Source of the DNA: Paramecium octaurelia
Lineage: Eukaryota; Ciliophora; Oligohymenophorea; Peniculida; Parameciidae
Direction of reading: 5' to 3'
Assembly: GCA_905182995.1 (NCBI GenBank)
Contig: CAJJDP010000047.1
Coordinates: forward strand, 442,046 to 506,045
Length of the DNA stretch: 64,000 nucleotides
In this document: positions 22,255 to 34,817 of the stretch, one piece after another
How the letters are laid out: the number at the start of each line of letters is the position of its first letter
Position numbering within the stretch: position 1 is the first letter of the stretch
The notes under the pieces: generated by a model
Databases searched by the model: none
Told to the model about the DNA's origin: nothing
What the model saw: only the letters and a program-made list of their open reading frames with translations
Position numbers and translations under genes: made by a program

Positions 22255-23860
22255 TCAATATTCATTTACTTCTTCATGTTTTAAATTTTCAGAAAGATCT
22301 GAGTTTCGTTTTCTTGGACTTGAATTGGGACTAGCATACGAGACTTTGGGATTGGTGTTTCTTGCAAATGAAATACAACCTGAGCTGACAACAAAATATT
22401 TTTTGATATTTGCATCTATCATCTTTATAAGAGCATTATCGATTCTTGACTTTTTCTCCTTTTCACTTATGGCTTGAAATGAACTGAAGGCTTGAGTGGC
22501 TTTGACGATGGTATTATTTTTAGGTTCCTATTTATTATGAGTAACATCAATGTTAGGTTTAGGAATATATTCAAATAGATTCAATTAGTCCTCATCCAAG
22601 AGTAGTTGCTTTAATTTTTCTAGTTCTTGTAGTTTGTTAAACACATAAATAATGTCCGTTTTTTGATTTACAATTTGGAGATTTTGTCTTAATTACTTAA
22701 TTCTCTTTTTCAATTGTCCTGTAAATCCAAAAAAGTATTTGACATATTGGATGTGTTGCAATTTCAATCGAATATCTTGTGGTTGAAAGTATTTGGCTAT
22801 GAGTTCATCAACGTCTTGATTTTACTCCTCAATTATAGCCTCGTCTCCTTGTTATTCTTAATCTGCATTTTGTTTTTGCTGCTGGGAATATTTCTTGAGA
22901 ATACTCTTAATCATTTTGGTTGGTTGTTTAGTAAACTCTTTAGTGTTTGGATTAACTTTAATGGAGTCTAATCGGACAGTCTACATTCGCAATAATTTCT
23001 GACTGTAAGCAAGAGAATTGAGAGGGTAGAAGGATTTGGTGTCTTTGGTGGATCCGAAGTTAAAAAATTGATTAAGGAATGATATCTAAAATTTGAGAGT
23101 GGTAATTGGTTTGCTGAAGAATTTGCCAACGAACATTAGTACCTTGACTAGACCTCCAGTAATAGATAGAATTCTGTAGATTCTTTTGTAACCACGATCC
23201 ACATGTTTTATTATAGGACTACCTAGGTACTGTTTGTGTGTACTTGATTGTAAATATTAATCTCAAACTTGTCGTATCGCTCTGCAAATAGTAGGTATCA
23301 ACATCCTCTAAGTACAATTGATCATGGGTGCTCAGGATTTCCCATAAGAGACCCGAATCTGTTTAATATTCTAGTATTTTCAATTGTATATGAATAGTTA
23401 ATTGATGATTTCGAACAACATCTCTAACGATCTTTTGCAACTTGCCAATTTTGATCGGGTTGTCGACATCATAGATGTCCTCATGAATAGTTGGGATGGA
23501 GATCGCTATTGACTTAAATGAATGAATATCTATGAGGGTTTCATCATTGCTAAGATGCTGTGTATTCAAGATCCCTTCGTTTTCCAAGTCCAATAAGATG
23601 GAACGAAAGGTGCTCGATTCCAAGAGTTTATAATTGAATCCATTATCTTTGGTGTATTGATGGATCTCGGGAGACAAGTAGAAAATGCAATCTAAGAATT
23701 GAGTAATACAAAGAGCTGCAATCAAAGAGGCAATAATTGAAGACCACAACCCACCATAGAAAGTCTTATATGACTTATGTTGTCTGTAATTGAGTCCAAT
23801 GTCCACTCCATAGAAGTCACAGCTTTTGATCAATTTATATGCCTTTTGCTTTATATTCAT
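22255..23860 (-). CDS. Ciliate-type two-pass membrane protein with cytosolic tail
   Basis: N-terminus SCDFYGVDIGLNY, then a Y-T-F-GG element followed by a hydrophobic span (SSIIASLIAALCITQFL); a large luminal region; then HVDRGYKRIYRILSITGGL leading into a second span (VKVLMFVGKFF), and a long charged tail. This F..G..I.LN......Y.T..GG layout occurs in large ciliate membrane-protein families of unknown role. Total length is one base out of frame: the shift lies near 23210-23250, where I find no normal intron, so there is a missed intron or a 1-nt error or mutation. Confidence 0.55.
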
Positions 23861-23868
23861 AATTAAAA

Positions 23869-25116
23869 TCAACTGTGAAAAGTAAGAAATTCGATCGCTG
23901 GCTTCGGGAACCAAAAAGATGAAGCATTCCACCCCTCCAAGAATCCAATATGTCCTCCAGCCTTGGCCAAACACAATATTGTACGTCCATTCTGAATCAT
24001 TTCCTCCTTTCCCAATCCCTTCAGATGACAAACCCCATCATCCTCAGCCGAAATGCATAGCATCGGAACCTAAACCTACGGGAATCGATTGATCAAAGAA
24101 AAATGTCTATAATACGCATCAGCCGTTCGATATCCATACACTCTGGATGTGTAATAAGTATCAAAGTCCTGGATCCAAGTTGCATTCAATGCTTTGTTCA
24201 CATCAATGGTCCAATTGCTAGGGTAATTGCTCCTATTGGCAAATTGCTCCTTGATAGCCTTGAGTCCTCTTTGAAGGATTTTGCAGAGCATCAAATTCAT
24301 AAATGTGGACAGGAAGACTTGAGTGATATTCATGATGTGTGGAGAACAAACTGTCACTCCAGCATCGATGAGAGCCTTGTTTTCAAATCGTCCCAAATAC
24401 ATACCCAATTGGACACCTCCATATGAACAACCTATGGCTAATATCTTATTGAATTTGTATTTGTTTTTCAAATATTACAATGTGTAATGAAGATCTGCCA
24501 CCAAATCTATTCGCACTCTCTTACCTTCTATCACATCATCCTCAAAATAATAGTAATCGTTGTCGATTCCGTAAAATCCATCACTCACATAATTATTCAT
24601 AAATTGATTTGGTTGCATCTTCAGCCCATAATTGTAACACTCAGGTTTGAACCAAAAATCAGCATTCTTCGCAAGCATTCTATAATTGTATATGCAGATG
24701 TTATGGAAATTGTGCAGATGGGCTTGTGACACTATCGTGTTGATATATCCATCATCCACACTTCCTGTTAGACCTGGCATTATAAATAAGAGAGGATGTT
24801 GAACATCGATGCCACTCCCTTTATCAATCCAATCGACAGACAATCCTGCCTCATGTACTACCTCTCGATTTGATGTATGCTTTTCGGCTGGGTGTTTGAA
24901 TGTAGCTATCGAAATAGTACAAGCAGTACCTAAAATAGTATGCAATAATCCATTTAGGTATGGAGTCGGTTTATAATTAGATAATGATGGACAAGATTGT
25001 ACTACTTTCTTCAGACTGTCGTTATTGTAAAACAATTGAACACTTGGATGATTTATGAATTTCATCCATCTATATGAGATGTAAATTATTGCAATTGTTA
25101 TGATTATATTGATCAT
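23869..25116 (-). CDS. Membrane-anchored alpha/beta hydrolase (ABHD1/3, YheT-like)
   Basis: 415 residues, intronless. N-terminal hydrophobic anchor (IIITIAIIYISYRW), then LLFIMPGLTGS (oxyanion region), nucleophile elbow GCSYGG, acidic residue in ISAEDDGV and catalytic His in AGGHIGFL. The order and the PGLTGS and HIGF elements are typical of the ABHD1/2/3 / YheT group, whose known members act on phospholipids or other acyl esters. Substrate not deducible. Only 8 bp separate its stop from the next start on the same strand. Confidence 0.85.
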
Positions 25117-25602
25117 TTTGGATGTCCAAATTATTTAAAATAAATTATTAGATATATATTACAATACTTTCACAATATTAAAAATTTGACCTTAGAGTTT
25201 CATAAAATAAATATTGATGGCAGAGTTATTGCAAAAAAGGAACAAATTCTGGCAGAGTAATTTTAGATAACAACAAATTTAAGTTGACCTCATCCTACTC
25301 AAAATATCATTAATTAAGGAAGTAGTCAACCAAAAGAATTATAACATATTTAATATTTCAAATCAAAGAAATTGTAGGTCATAAGAAACAAAAAAAAGAA
25401 TTAATAAAACAATGATAGTGATGAGGGTAGTTAAAATAGAAATGATCATAAACTCACCCTAACTAAAAGAATTCTGATAAAGATTATTCAGTATAATAAA
25501 ATTCTGCTAAGAGCGTCTAATTTTAACAAAAAGTGTAAAAAAAAAAACAAAATTTTCCATCAATAAATGAAGAATATTATATTAAACAATATATATAAAT
25601 AA
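25117..25602. other. Intergenic, nothing recognised
   Basis: A-rich spacer between the divergent hydrolase and coiled-coil genes, presumably carrying both promoters; no distinct element seen. Confidence 0.5.
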
Positions 25603-26744
25603 ATGAAATCTTAGATCCCTTTAACCAAGAAACCTGGAAAGTCTCTTCCCAAATCAAAAGACAATCAAACTAATCAATCAGGCAATTCTAAAAAGGAAAT
25701 CACTAATGAATCTAATGGCTTTGAGGCAAAAAAATAATAAATATCCTCGCCGAATCCTGTTGAATCAAAAAGAAAATAAAATTGCCTTTTTGAAATAGTA
25801 GAACTAGCTAACACTTTAAAAGACGATGACAAAGTAAACGGGCTAATCTTTAAGCAAATTATTATTTCGATTGAAGCCAAATTGACAGAATTCTAAGAAA
25901 GATTAGATAATAGGGATAATCTCTCAGAATTAAATTCACACCTTCAACAATTGCAAAATCTATAATCAAGCCCATACAGTCCGAATGGGAATCAAGGCAA
26001 TCAAAAAAAGGATGATTCCCGTAATGATACAAGTGGATTACTTCGCAATTAAAGTCAAATGTCTTTACCTCAAAATGAGAATGTTAGTATCTTGAGTGGC
26101 TAAGAGAAAATCAAAAGTCCCTAGGCTAGACGCTCAGTTTCTAAATAACCTACAAGTATGTTAGTTTTTCAACCTAGTTAATCTTGGTGCTTCCTCTCAA
26201 CAGGTCATTTAAGAAAATAACAAAATCGCAGCCCTAGAAAAAAGACTCAGGTCTAGTGAAGACAATTATGTTAAGCTCTCCAGAGAATTTTAAGAACAAT
26301 CAAATGCTAACAACTAAAAGTTTGAAAAAACCATCAAGGCTCTCAATGAGAAATATTTAGCCTATAGTACTATGAATTTACAATAACAATTCAACGACAT
26401 CACTGAGAGTTAGAAGGCCCTCATTTCACATCTACACCAGCAATCTAAAGAAATCACGTAACTGCATCCAAATATTTAGTGAATTCAATAATGGCTTAAA
26501 CTAATTGAAACAATCACAAGATGCTTAAATCATAGAAGTTCTTAATAAAATTGAACATGCTTTACAATAAAATAATGAAAACTTTGTTAGAATTCAATCC
26601 TTGTCCTCCTCACTTTAGGCTATCGATGCTGACTTTATTGTGATTCTAAAGTGCTATAAGGACATTTTGAATGAAATCTTTAAAATTGATTTATTAGAAT
26701 AATAATAAAAGAAAATTGTATGTTTACTATAAGATGAATAATGA
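25603..26744 (+). CDS. Coiled-coil protein
   Basis: 365 residues with two 22-nt introns (at about 26157 and 26458). Basic, Ser/Asn-rich N-terminus with several Lys-Pro motifs, then extended heptad-rich helices (ALEKRLRSSEDNYVKLSREF; TMNLQQQFNDITESQKAL) to the C-terminus. No enzymatic motif. Likely structural or scaffold, perhaps cytoskeletal (inference). Confidence 0.65.
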
Positions 26745-27493
26745 TTATATTGATATTTTATAATTCAATTAGATGACTTTTTAAATATGCCCATAAATTC
26801 TGAACTTTTGTGATATTCCAACAACTTATTGTGCTTATTGAAACAGTTTTCTAAATATACTTAAACACTCTACTTGTGCAAGTCTCAACTCCCAATTTAG
26901 AATTCTAACAAACTTTAAAACATCTTTCATCAATAAATGCTCATACTTCATAGATTAAGTTTTTATATCATTCTGTTATAATTAACCAAGCTTAGCGACT
27001 AAGGATTACGAGTATAAATCTATCTTAAATTAAATCTTAGATTCTAAACTATTCTCCTCGTCCTTTATCACAATTAATTTTTATGAAATTGGATTCATAT
27101 TTTAAATTACTATAAAATTATTATTTTTCCTTAAAATTATAGCACATATGCAAGAATAACAATTGTTCTTATTCCATCGTAATATCCTAGATCTTAGATC
27201 GGAAAATTCAATGACCTTTTTAATTTGTCATTTAACCAATGGACTTCTTAATTGTATTACTATATATATACAAGATTGACTAATTGTAATCTAATTAACT
27301 ATCTTAGTTTAATAAATTATTATAAAAAATTAATAGCATTTTTTTAATGGTTTTTATAAAAGTTCACCTAAAATATAGGATAGCTGAACTTATAAATTTA
27401 TTATCAAATATAGTTCAATTGAATAAAAAGTCAATCAAAATGTATTTGTAAGAAGTAAATATAAAATTTAGTATAGTTAAATTCAAAATATTT
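26745..27493. other. Intergenic, nothing recognised
   Basis: Strongly AT-rich spacer between two convergent genes; longer than most gaps here. I see no reading frame with protein-like composition. Confidence 0.45.
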
Positions 27494-27886
27494 TCATTCA
27501 ACTTCTGGTAATTTATTTCTTTTTTTACTACTTCTTTGCTTAATCCTTTTGACAACAAATTTTACTCCATTTACAATGATGAAATAAGTCTTACAAAATC
27601 TCACTTTCTTTTCTTTTTACTCAAATTATTTCGTTTTATTATTTTTTTTAAAACATGATTTTATTATGAAGGGTTTTTAGTCGAGTAGTTACTCTTAAAC
27701 CAATGAAAAGTCTACGTTTTCTTCTTTGTATAGAATTTTCCGGTTCAGAATGCTTTCGTTTATTCGAATAGAGTCATTGACAAAATTTGCACTAGTTTCA
27801 TCGCTCATTTCCAAATCATCCGATAGTACATCCTCTTTAAGGAATTCTGTTTTTTCATAATGTATAATAGAAGGCGCACAACCCAT
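27494..27886 (-). CDS. Small MGCAPS-type lipid-anchored protein
   Basis: 130 residues, intronless. MGCAPS start: Gly2 for N-myristoylation and Cys3 for palmitoylation. An acidic N-terminal half (DVLSDDLEMSDE) precedes a strongly basic C-terminal half (IKSCFKKNNKTK; VKRIKQRSSKKRNK). The charge split and the double acylation signal suggest plasma- or ciliary-membrane attachment. No domain recognised. Confidence 0.65.
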
Positions 27887-28355
27887 TTTTTTATAAATAT
27901 TATGAGTTTATGAATTCAACTAATTAATCTATATATAGCAGTTCTTCAAATAAGATATGTTATATTACATTAATAATTATGCAATAATAACGATAATTTT
28001 AATTCAATTGATTGTTTGAGAAACTCATTAGCCTGCATTATAATATTAAGCTAATTTAAGATCGATTGAGAAGAATGGGAAGAAATGGAAATTAGATAAA
28101 AATGAAATTTAACACTAACTTAATACTTTTGTCTAGTCAAACTCTTGAAAATAAGAAATAATTAAGTTACAGATGAATTATTTCTAAATTGTTATCGTCT
28201 ATTTTATTAATAATATATTTTATAAATTGTGTTTTATAAAAGTAAGCAAATCTAAACTGATATAGGATTAAAATGTTATTCTATGAATATCAAACAATTC
28301 CCATATATTAACATAACCCAAATTAATAGATAACATTCATATAATAATGTAGCAA
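27887..28355. other. Intergenic, nothing recognised
   Basis: AT-rich spacer between two minus-strand genes without supported features. Confidence 0.5.
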
Positions 28356-29857
28356 TCAATCATTCATTTATTGATTTTAGGACAGTAATTGTTACTGATC
28401 ATCTTCTTATCGGAGATTACTTGATGATACAGATAAGGATTCAAAATCATTTTGCTGTTACCTCTTAGCCAGTTTTTGTTTATCCATTGATTTTTAAATT
28501 TAGTGCTCCTTAACAACACCAACCCATGGTAATGGGAGAAGAATGAAAACTCCAGTAATCATAATAAACAACCAGAGTCTAGAGTAATCGTTTTAATTAA
28601 CTCCAAGTGCAATTAGAAAGATAGCTCCGAACTACGATCCCAAAGTTGATCCTATTAATTCAATAAACCAATAAGATACCGAAATTGATGGTGCTCATCA
28701 ACATAGCATACATGGTGGCTTCGATGTTCTTCGGACACATTCTACATGCCAAGACTAATATTGGCATGATGTTTAATTCTCCGACCAATTATAACATTAT
28801 AGAATCTCCCAAACAAAAGAATCGATCATTTATCTTCCATTCTACATTTTTTCTTGTCACCAAGATTATCATGGATTAATAGCAAAAGTAATACAAAATA
28901 GTTGTGGTAATGAAGATTCTCTTAAATGGAACATCTTTCAGATAATTATTATATAATAGAACTCCTAAGATTGTCGAGAAGGCATATACAAATTTTAGCT
29001 AACCCAAGAAGGATGGTTCAAATCCTAATACTGATGTATAGAAAAAGAACATGATAGTTGAACTGGAGGGAGCCATCATAAAACAAAAAATTAATGCCAC
29101 TGGTCTTTTATTTAATTATATTATACTTGTAAATCAACGGATTTTTGAAAAATATCCAAAAGTCCTTTATACATTGCATAGTGTTGTTTCTTCTGTCATC
29201 CTGACTCAAAGCTCTTAAATTTACTTTCTCTTCAGTATAGAAGAATGAAATCATCATTAAGGCTGCTGGAAATGCTGCAGTCATGAGAAATATTTCTTGT
29301 TTTGTAAATATGTGTAGCAAAGCACCAGAAAAGAAAGCACTTATCAGAGTTCCAAAAGCTCTGACTCCAAAAAAGATGGATACGTTTTTTGATGCTCCAT
29401 GTTAAAAATTGGTTTATTTTTGTTCTTATTTTGCTGCTACCTCCACCAAAATGGCCTCTCCCACCACATTCACAAAACAAGTTGACAATTGAATGAGAAA
29501 CAAAATCAATAGAGCTGAATGCAAACTGTTTGTCCCATATTTATACAGGGCAACCCAACCCAAAGCATCAATAGAACTAAATAATATTATATAAGATTTT
29601 CTTCTATATCCAAATAAAGGCTTTGAATCAGTTATGAGTCCCCAAAAAGGCTTGACAATCCAAGGAATAGTTGTGTAACTCAAATACAATCCCATCATGG
29701 CTGGTGATAATCCAAAATCATCCTTAAGCATAAAGTTTATTGATAAATCAGCTAAATGCTGAACTCCCTATGAAAATGCAACCACAGCAATGATGAAATA
29801 TGAAGGATTAAAGCTTTCATATAATTATTAGAAATGACTAAATAGCTTAATAAACAT
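28356..29857 (-). CDS. BT1 (folate-biopterin transporter) family membrane transporter
   Basis: 483 residues, introns of 22 and 28 nt. Major-facilitator-like multi-span protein with BT1 hallmarks: GVQHLADLSINFMLKDDFGL, MMGLYLSYTTIPWIVKPFWG followed by LITDSKPLFGYRRK, and NFGSTLGSQFGAIF late in the chain. BT1 carriers in plants and protists move folates or pterins, but other substrates are known for the family. The C-terminal tail is charged and cytosolic. Confidence 0.8.
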
Positions 29858-29927
29858 TAAACCTTTTAAATTATATCAAAATAATTTGTTATGATGAAAC
29901 GAATAAATACAAATAAAAACATTAATC

Positions 29928-31614
29928 TCAAGCATTCAATTTTGCTTGAAGAGACTAGTTATATAAATTTCTCAATTTTATATTACTGTCATAATTCGAT
30001 GATTTCGTCTTAAATGACAAATAATCTGCAGTAGACGGAATTTCGATTGAGTACTTCAATTAAGGACTCAAACTTTGCAATCTCATATTAATGTATTGTT
30101 GAATAGGTCTGATTTTTTACCCTTGTTTGCTTATATTGCTTTCTGTAGTTTTGACCTAACTTCCTTTTTTCCCCTATTCTTTTTATCCTTATCTTAAATA
30201 TTCCTTCAACCGTTTTGCATTTGTAAATCCCTCTGAAGACTTTCGAATTCGAACATTTTATCTGACTTTATTTATTACACAACTCTTTTACGCTTTCTCC
30301 TAATGAGCAACTTTATTTTATAATCAAAGGATTAAATACCTAATACTATATAGCAATCCAAACAAACTTATAATGTTTTATGCAGGAAACCATCAGATTA
30401 TTTAAACTAATCAAAATTCGTGTAATTTAACTTTTCATGAATCTTCTAAAATACTAAAGGAACCTATGTTATTGTATTTAATAAGGCTTGAGTACTAGCA
30501 TTAGCACCTGCCACTTTAACCTTTTTAGCCTCTTTCTAAATTTCAGTTGGCCATTGATCAGCTGGTAAACTTTCTATGTCTTAATCCAAAATGTAATGGT
30601 ATGGAACATCAATGAAATTGTTCTCTTTGTCAATGTTACCACACTTAATGCATTTAGATTCCTTGTTCAACTACAATGGTCTTTGACTATAGACTGACAT
30701 AATTCCATCTACTGATTTTGGTATTGAAATTTAGGATTGGGTATATAAATCTTTAGGGTAGTTCTTGTAATGTTTATCATCTTCGAATTTTAGACTGCCA
30801 CAAAAAAGAAACCAACATTTATCTTACTTGTCAACCTTAAAATAAAATGTTCCTTGACTTATATTCAATTTTCCAAATGAAATTGCATCTAAATGGTTAA
30901 TCATCTTATCAATCTATTCAGATATTCTTTATGATTAGAAATCCTTCACTTATGCTAAGTTTTAAATAGAATCATATAGTCTTACTTGCTTCACTCAAAT
31001 ACTCCGGTCCTTCGAAAGTGCAGAGTCTCTCATAAATATTCATTGATTTATTCAGATAACTCTTCTTAGTCATCCTCTTCGTGAAGAGTGTGACAGATTT
31101 ACTCCAAAAAGCCTAAATTTATGCTGAATTTAATTAATATTTATACAATTTCTGTCATCTGCCGCTTCGACATATCGTTAAAGTATTCCAAAAGGAAGTT
31201 CCAAATTAGAATTCATAAAATTCTCAAATCCTTTTTCATCAAAATACACTATCTATATTTTACCACTAATTTTTAGTTTCTCAGGAGGATAATTCAAATC
31301 TAAATTCTCTCTTAAAATTGTTATTTATGCTATTTATACATAAAATGCAAGAGATATCCCACCACTCCAGATCTCCCAACCTAGTTCAACCAAGTTTCTT
31401 TGATATTTTCTTTTGTAACGTTTTTCCTCAGCTTTTTCTTAACTTCTCCTGACTCCTTGTCTGTAAAATACCAATATATCGGCATTGATCTTATCAAAAT
31501 CACAGTATCTGGTATGAGCACAGAAGGTGGACTTGAGGTCTCAGACTTAACCCAAAGATATTGATATATTTTATCATAAAGTATATGTTCTTGCACACTT
31601 TCACTTGTAAACAT
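29928..31614 (-). CDS. Conserved protein with CxxC motif, function unknown
   Basis: 525 residues; four introns (26, 23, 31, 29 nt) must be removed and exon lengths then sum exactly. N-terminal region HILYDKIYQYLWVKSE, a middle PPEKLKISGKIQIVYFDE segment, and a C-terminal half with KCIKCGNIDKENNF, VPYHYILDQD and LDCYIV (paired cysteines, possible zinc site), then a basic end PIQQYINMRLQSLSPQLK. I do not recognise the family. The spread of motifs suggests a conserved, perhaps ciliary, protein, but that is a guess. Confidence 0.6.
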
Positions 31615-31646
31615 AATAATTAATAAAATTAATATTTGTTAAATCG

Positions 31647-31861
31647 ATGGATTCATATAATGAAACTAAGTACAAGGAATTAAAGAAGAAGTATGCCATT
31701 CTCATGAAGGTACGTCTTGTCTCATATCGAAATAGCAATATCAAATGATTCAATAAGAATATGAAAAAGTTAATGGTGAATTAGCTGAATCTAACCAAGA
31801 GAAAAGAATTCTCCAAAATCGAATTAATGAAATATTAGGAAAGCAAAGTGAGGACAATTGA
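31647..31861 (+). CDS. 62-residue coiled-coil protein
   Basis: Short gene with a 26-nt intron (GTACGTCTTGTCTCATATCGAAATAG). Almost entirely helical heptads (KYKELKKKYAILMK, QQEYEKVNGELAESNQEK). Starts 32 bp from the divergent gene. Resembles small coiled-coil adaptor proteins, but none is identified. Confidence 0.55.
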
Positions 31862-31949
31862 ATTGAAAATATCACTGAATTTGTATCATTTCAGAAAATC
31901 ATTACTTAAAGAATTGAAAATCCCTACAAAATTTTAATTCAATTTTTTA

Positions 31950-32252
31950 ATGTTTTTATAATAACATAGAAAAAAATCACAACCTTCTCTGGTTGCATAT
32001 TATGAATTCAAAATTCAAGAAATCAAAAGCTACCCTTCCCAAAGAGTCATAATTACAGAACAGAACACAAAAAACTATGCTAATTTGAGAATTGGTACTC
32101 CTAGTCCGATTGGTTGTAAAAGTAGAATCAAGACTCTACCTCCACTAAAAAAAGAAAAAATCGTTCCATTTGAACAAGATTACAACACTGCTTACAGAAC
32201 AGTGTTTAGCCAAAGAAATCTTGTCAATCTAATAGGCCGAAAAAACAAGTGA
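31950..32252 (+). CDS. 100-residue basic protein, unknown
   Basis: Intronless frame from ATG 31950 to TGA 32250-32252. Rich in Lys, Arg, Ser and Pro with TEQNTKNYANLRIGTPSPIG and a C-terminal DYNTAYRTVFSQRNLVNL. No domain recognised; the middle Thr/Pro motif could be a phosphosite. Confidence 0.5.
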
Positions 32253-33031
32253 TTATATTATTTTCCTTTTTTAAAAATCTTTACAAACTCGCAATCCCAA
32301 TCCCCTCGTCTATAAACAGAACATTAAAGTTGTAGTAATTGTATATCTCAAAGTTCTAAGCTTGGTAGCATTCGTAGAACAAAATTTTTCTAGAATGCTT
32401 CTAAGAGACTAGGATCAACGTTAATTGTAATTACTAAAACATTACCTACACATATCTAGATCTAAAAGATACGAGATTTTATAATCAGAACTTGGAGTTC
32501 AGTAATATTTTAGTAAAATTGCAATCAGAAAAAAGTTCAATTCTTTAAAAATATTCAATATACTTAAATGCAATTTATCTTATTAAATAGTACTAAAATA
32601 CTGTGTTTATCTTAGAATTAAATACTAAAATTGTTCGACCTTCTATATTTTAGTTAATTCCAGTATTTATTTTTTTAATAACAATAAAATTGTAGTCTTA
32701 AAGTCAATCTTTAAATAAAATTTATTTATAAATTAAATAGTTATAAATATTATTGCTAAACTCTTATATTATTTAAATTTAATGATTGCAGTTGTTTTTT
32801 GAAATACTATTTTGTTTTACGAATATTAATTCCTTAGATTTTTTAATAATTCGAGCTCTCAGGCCTAGTGAAATGAAAAACCATGCTTCCTTATAGAACT
32901 AGAAGGTGTGAAGGTATGCTTTTATTTTCATAATTATTTTGTATCCCAGAAATACTACAATTGTTAAGATAAGAATGTGACTATAATATAGATTTCTTTA
33001 AATTAAAACATTTCTATTTATGAATAAATTT
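32253..33031. other. Intergenic, nothing supported
   Basis: AT-rich spacer between convergent genes. A minus-strand frame around 32270-32400 looks weakly protein-like but has no start codon and a TGA upstream. Confidence 0.4.
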
Positions 33032-34699
33032 TCAAGGTTCTTAACATTATGTTATCACTTATTATACTTTGGACCAAAATTATTATTGAATTTCCAAATA
33101 TTGCTATTCGCATTAAGCTAAATCTGCCAGAATAGATTTGTAAGTCTAATGTTTGTCTTTTTTAAATTTATCAATAGTATAGGATGTCAACACGTCTGTA
33201 ACCAATTAAAATAATAGCTTATATTAGTCAACTTCTTTTTGAGTCTAAGGATTAATAATATATATATATAGAAATTACCTCATTTAATTAGATTTCCAAT
33301 TTTTATTTTTATTCCTCAAGACTTAATTTACTAAAAGAACCCTTCATTGTTGAGTTTCCTTTCATAATTTTGTATAAATCTGATTATTCTTCACTCAGCT
33401 TTTACTCAGCCTTTTACTTGGATTACATCAAAGAATCTCTAGTTTAAAAAGCTTATAAAAATGCTTCAATGTCTCTTTACTCTATTAGGATTAAATCTTA
33501 AATTTTGTCAAGAGAATTGTTATTTGGATCTCTCTATATTTAGATATTTAAAATACAATCTTTTTGGCTAATTCTAAAATATCTGCATTAGCAGGATTAG
33601 CAAATATCAATTTATTTTATGGTACCCATTCTTGAAGTATCTACTTCTCATATTCAGATATATTGAGTCCAAAGATTGTGAAAAATGTTTCCTTCAATTA
33701 TTTTCGACTAGAACTTAAAGTTCTGGTTTGCTCCAATTATTTCACCAAAGTGGTTTAGGATAATTTTAAGAAGGATTAAACTCCACTCATTTTCTTAATC
33801 ATTTCAGGTGAGATTTCCTTAATCTCATTGATTTAAAATGCTTGCTTATATCGATCTGTGTAAGCAAATACATTTTACTTGGGTATCTAAGATATTTGCT
33901 ATGTGAGATAGTACATATCAAAATACCTTGTTTATATCGGGATTTGTTGACCTTAAAAAGATATCATAAAATTCTTCTGAATAATAGAGATGCTTAATCT
34001 ACATCATCTTCATACAAAAAATATTAAGCAATCTTGTCCTTTCCATTATGATCTCCGATCCTGTGCTGACAGATTTCTCAGGAATAGGGGGTACATATTA
34101 TCCAGGCCATTTGGCTAAGAGTAATTCTCTAATTGTGAAGAATTCATTAAATCTTCTTTGTGTTTCAAAATCTCCAAAGCAATCTTTTCCTTTGATCGTG
34201 TAAACTACATAGTTTGAAATACCTCCACTTTTTTAAACAGGATCACAGACTTTTATTTCGATCTAACATATAGAATGTGAAAAAATACAGGAAAACTATA
34301 ATCTGCTTTTAAGAATAAATTATCTAAATTTTAAGTGGTTGTTTCTGCCCCTTTTTCAGCGATTTATTATTTTTCCTCTTACTCTTTAACTTAATTTTCT
34401 TCATTGGTTTTTTCATTTTTAGTAATATCCGATTCGGCTTCTTTCTAAACGATTTATTCTTAGGTCTCAGAAGCTTCTTATTTTTCTGGTATGACTTCCT
34501 TGACCTCTTATTCTTATTTAATCTATTCTGGAGCTATTTCCTGTTTTTCTTAGTTTTCTTAATTCTCAACTTATTTTTGGGTATCCTCTTTCACTTATTG
34601 TTCCTATTGAATTTGTTCTTCTATTTAAGGTTGTTGCACTTGTTCCTATTTGCTTTCTTGGAGGACTTGCTCTTTTTCAGGGGCATTTTCTTCTGACAT
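33032..34699 (-). CDS. Sorting nexin (PX domain plus helical/BAR-like C-terminus)
   Basis: 518 residues, four introns (26, 28, 23, 34 nt). A long Gln/Glu-rich, probably disordered N-terminus, then a PX domain: VVYTIKGKDCFGDFETQRRFNEFF...LLAKWPGQYVPPIPEK, where the RRF and PPIPEK elements belong to the phosphoinositide-binding pocket. A helical C-terminal half ends with QCEQQYLEIQ, resembling sorting-nexin BAR regions. Expected to bind PI3P on endosomes and shape or recycle membranes; cargo unknown. Confidence 0.8.
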
Positions 34700-34817
34700 A
34701 TTGTAAATAAATTATATATATAAGGGGAAGTAAAATGAATGAATAAAACTACTCATTTTCTATAGAGAATTTGTAATTTGTATTAAATTCTTAAAAAACA
34801 ATATAAATTATTAATTT

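Noticed and set aside
23363-24063. Hydrolase and following membrane protein as one fused gene
   Set aside because: No intron near 23860-23875 joins the two frames in phase; each has its own complete layout.
27869-27886. MGCAPSI start as evidence for a PDE8-type phosphodiesterase
   Set aside because: Only the acylation signal is shared; the 130-residue protein has no phosphodiesterase domain.
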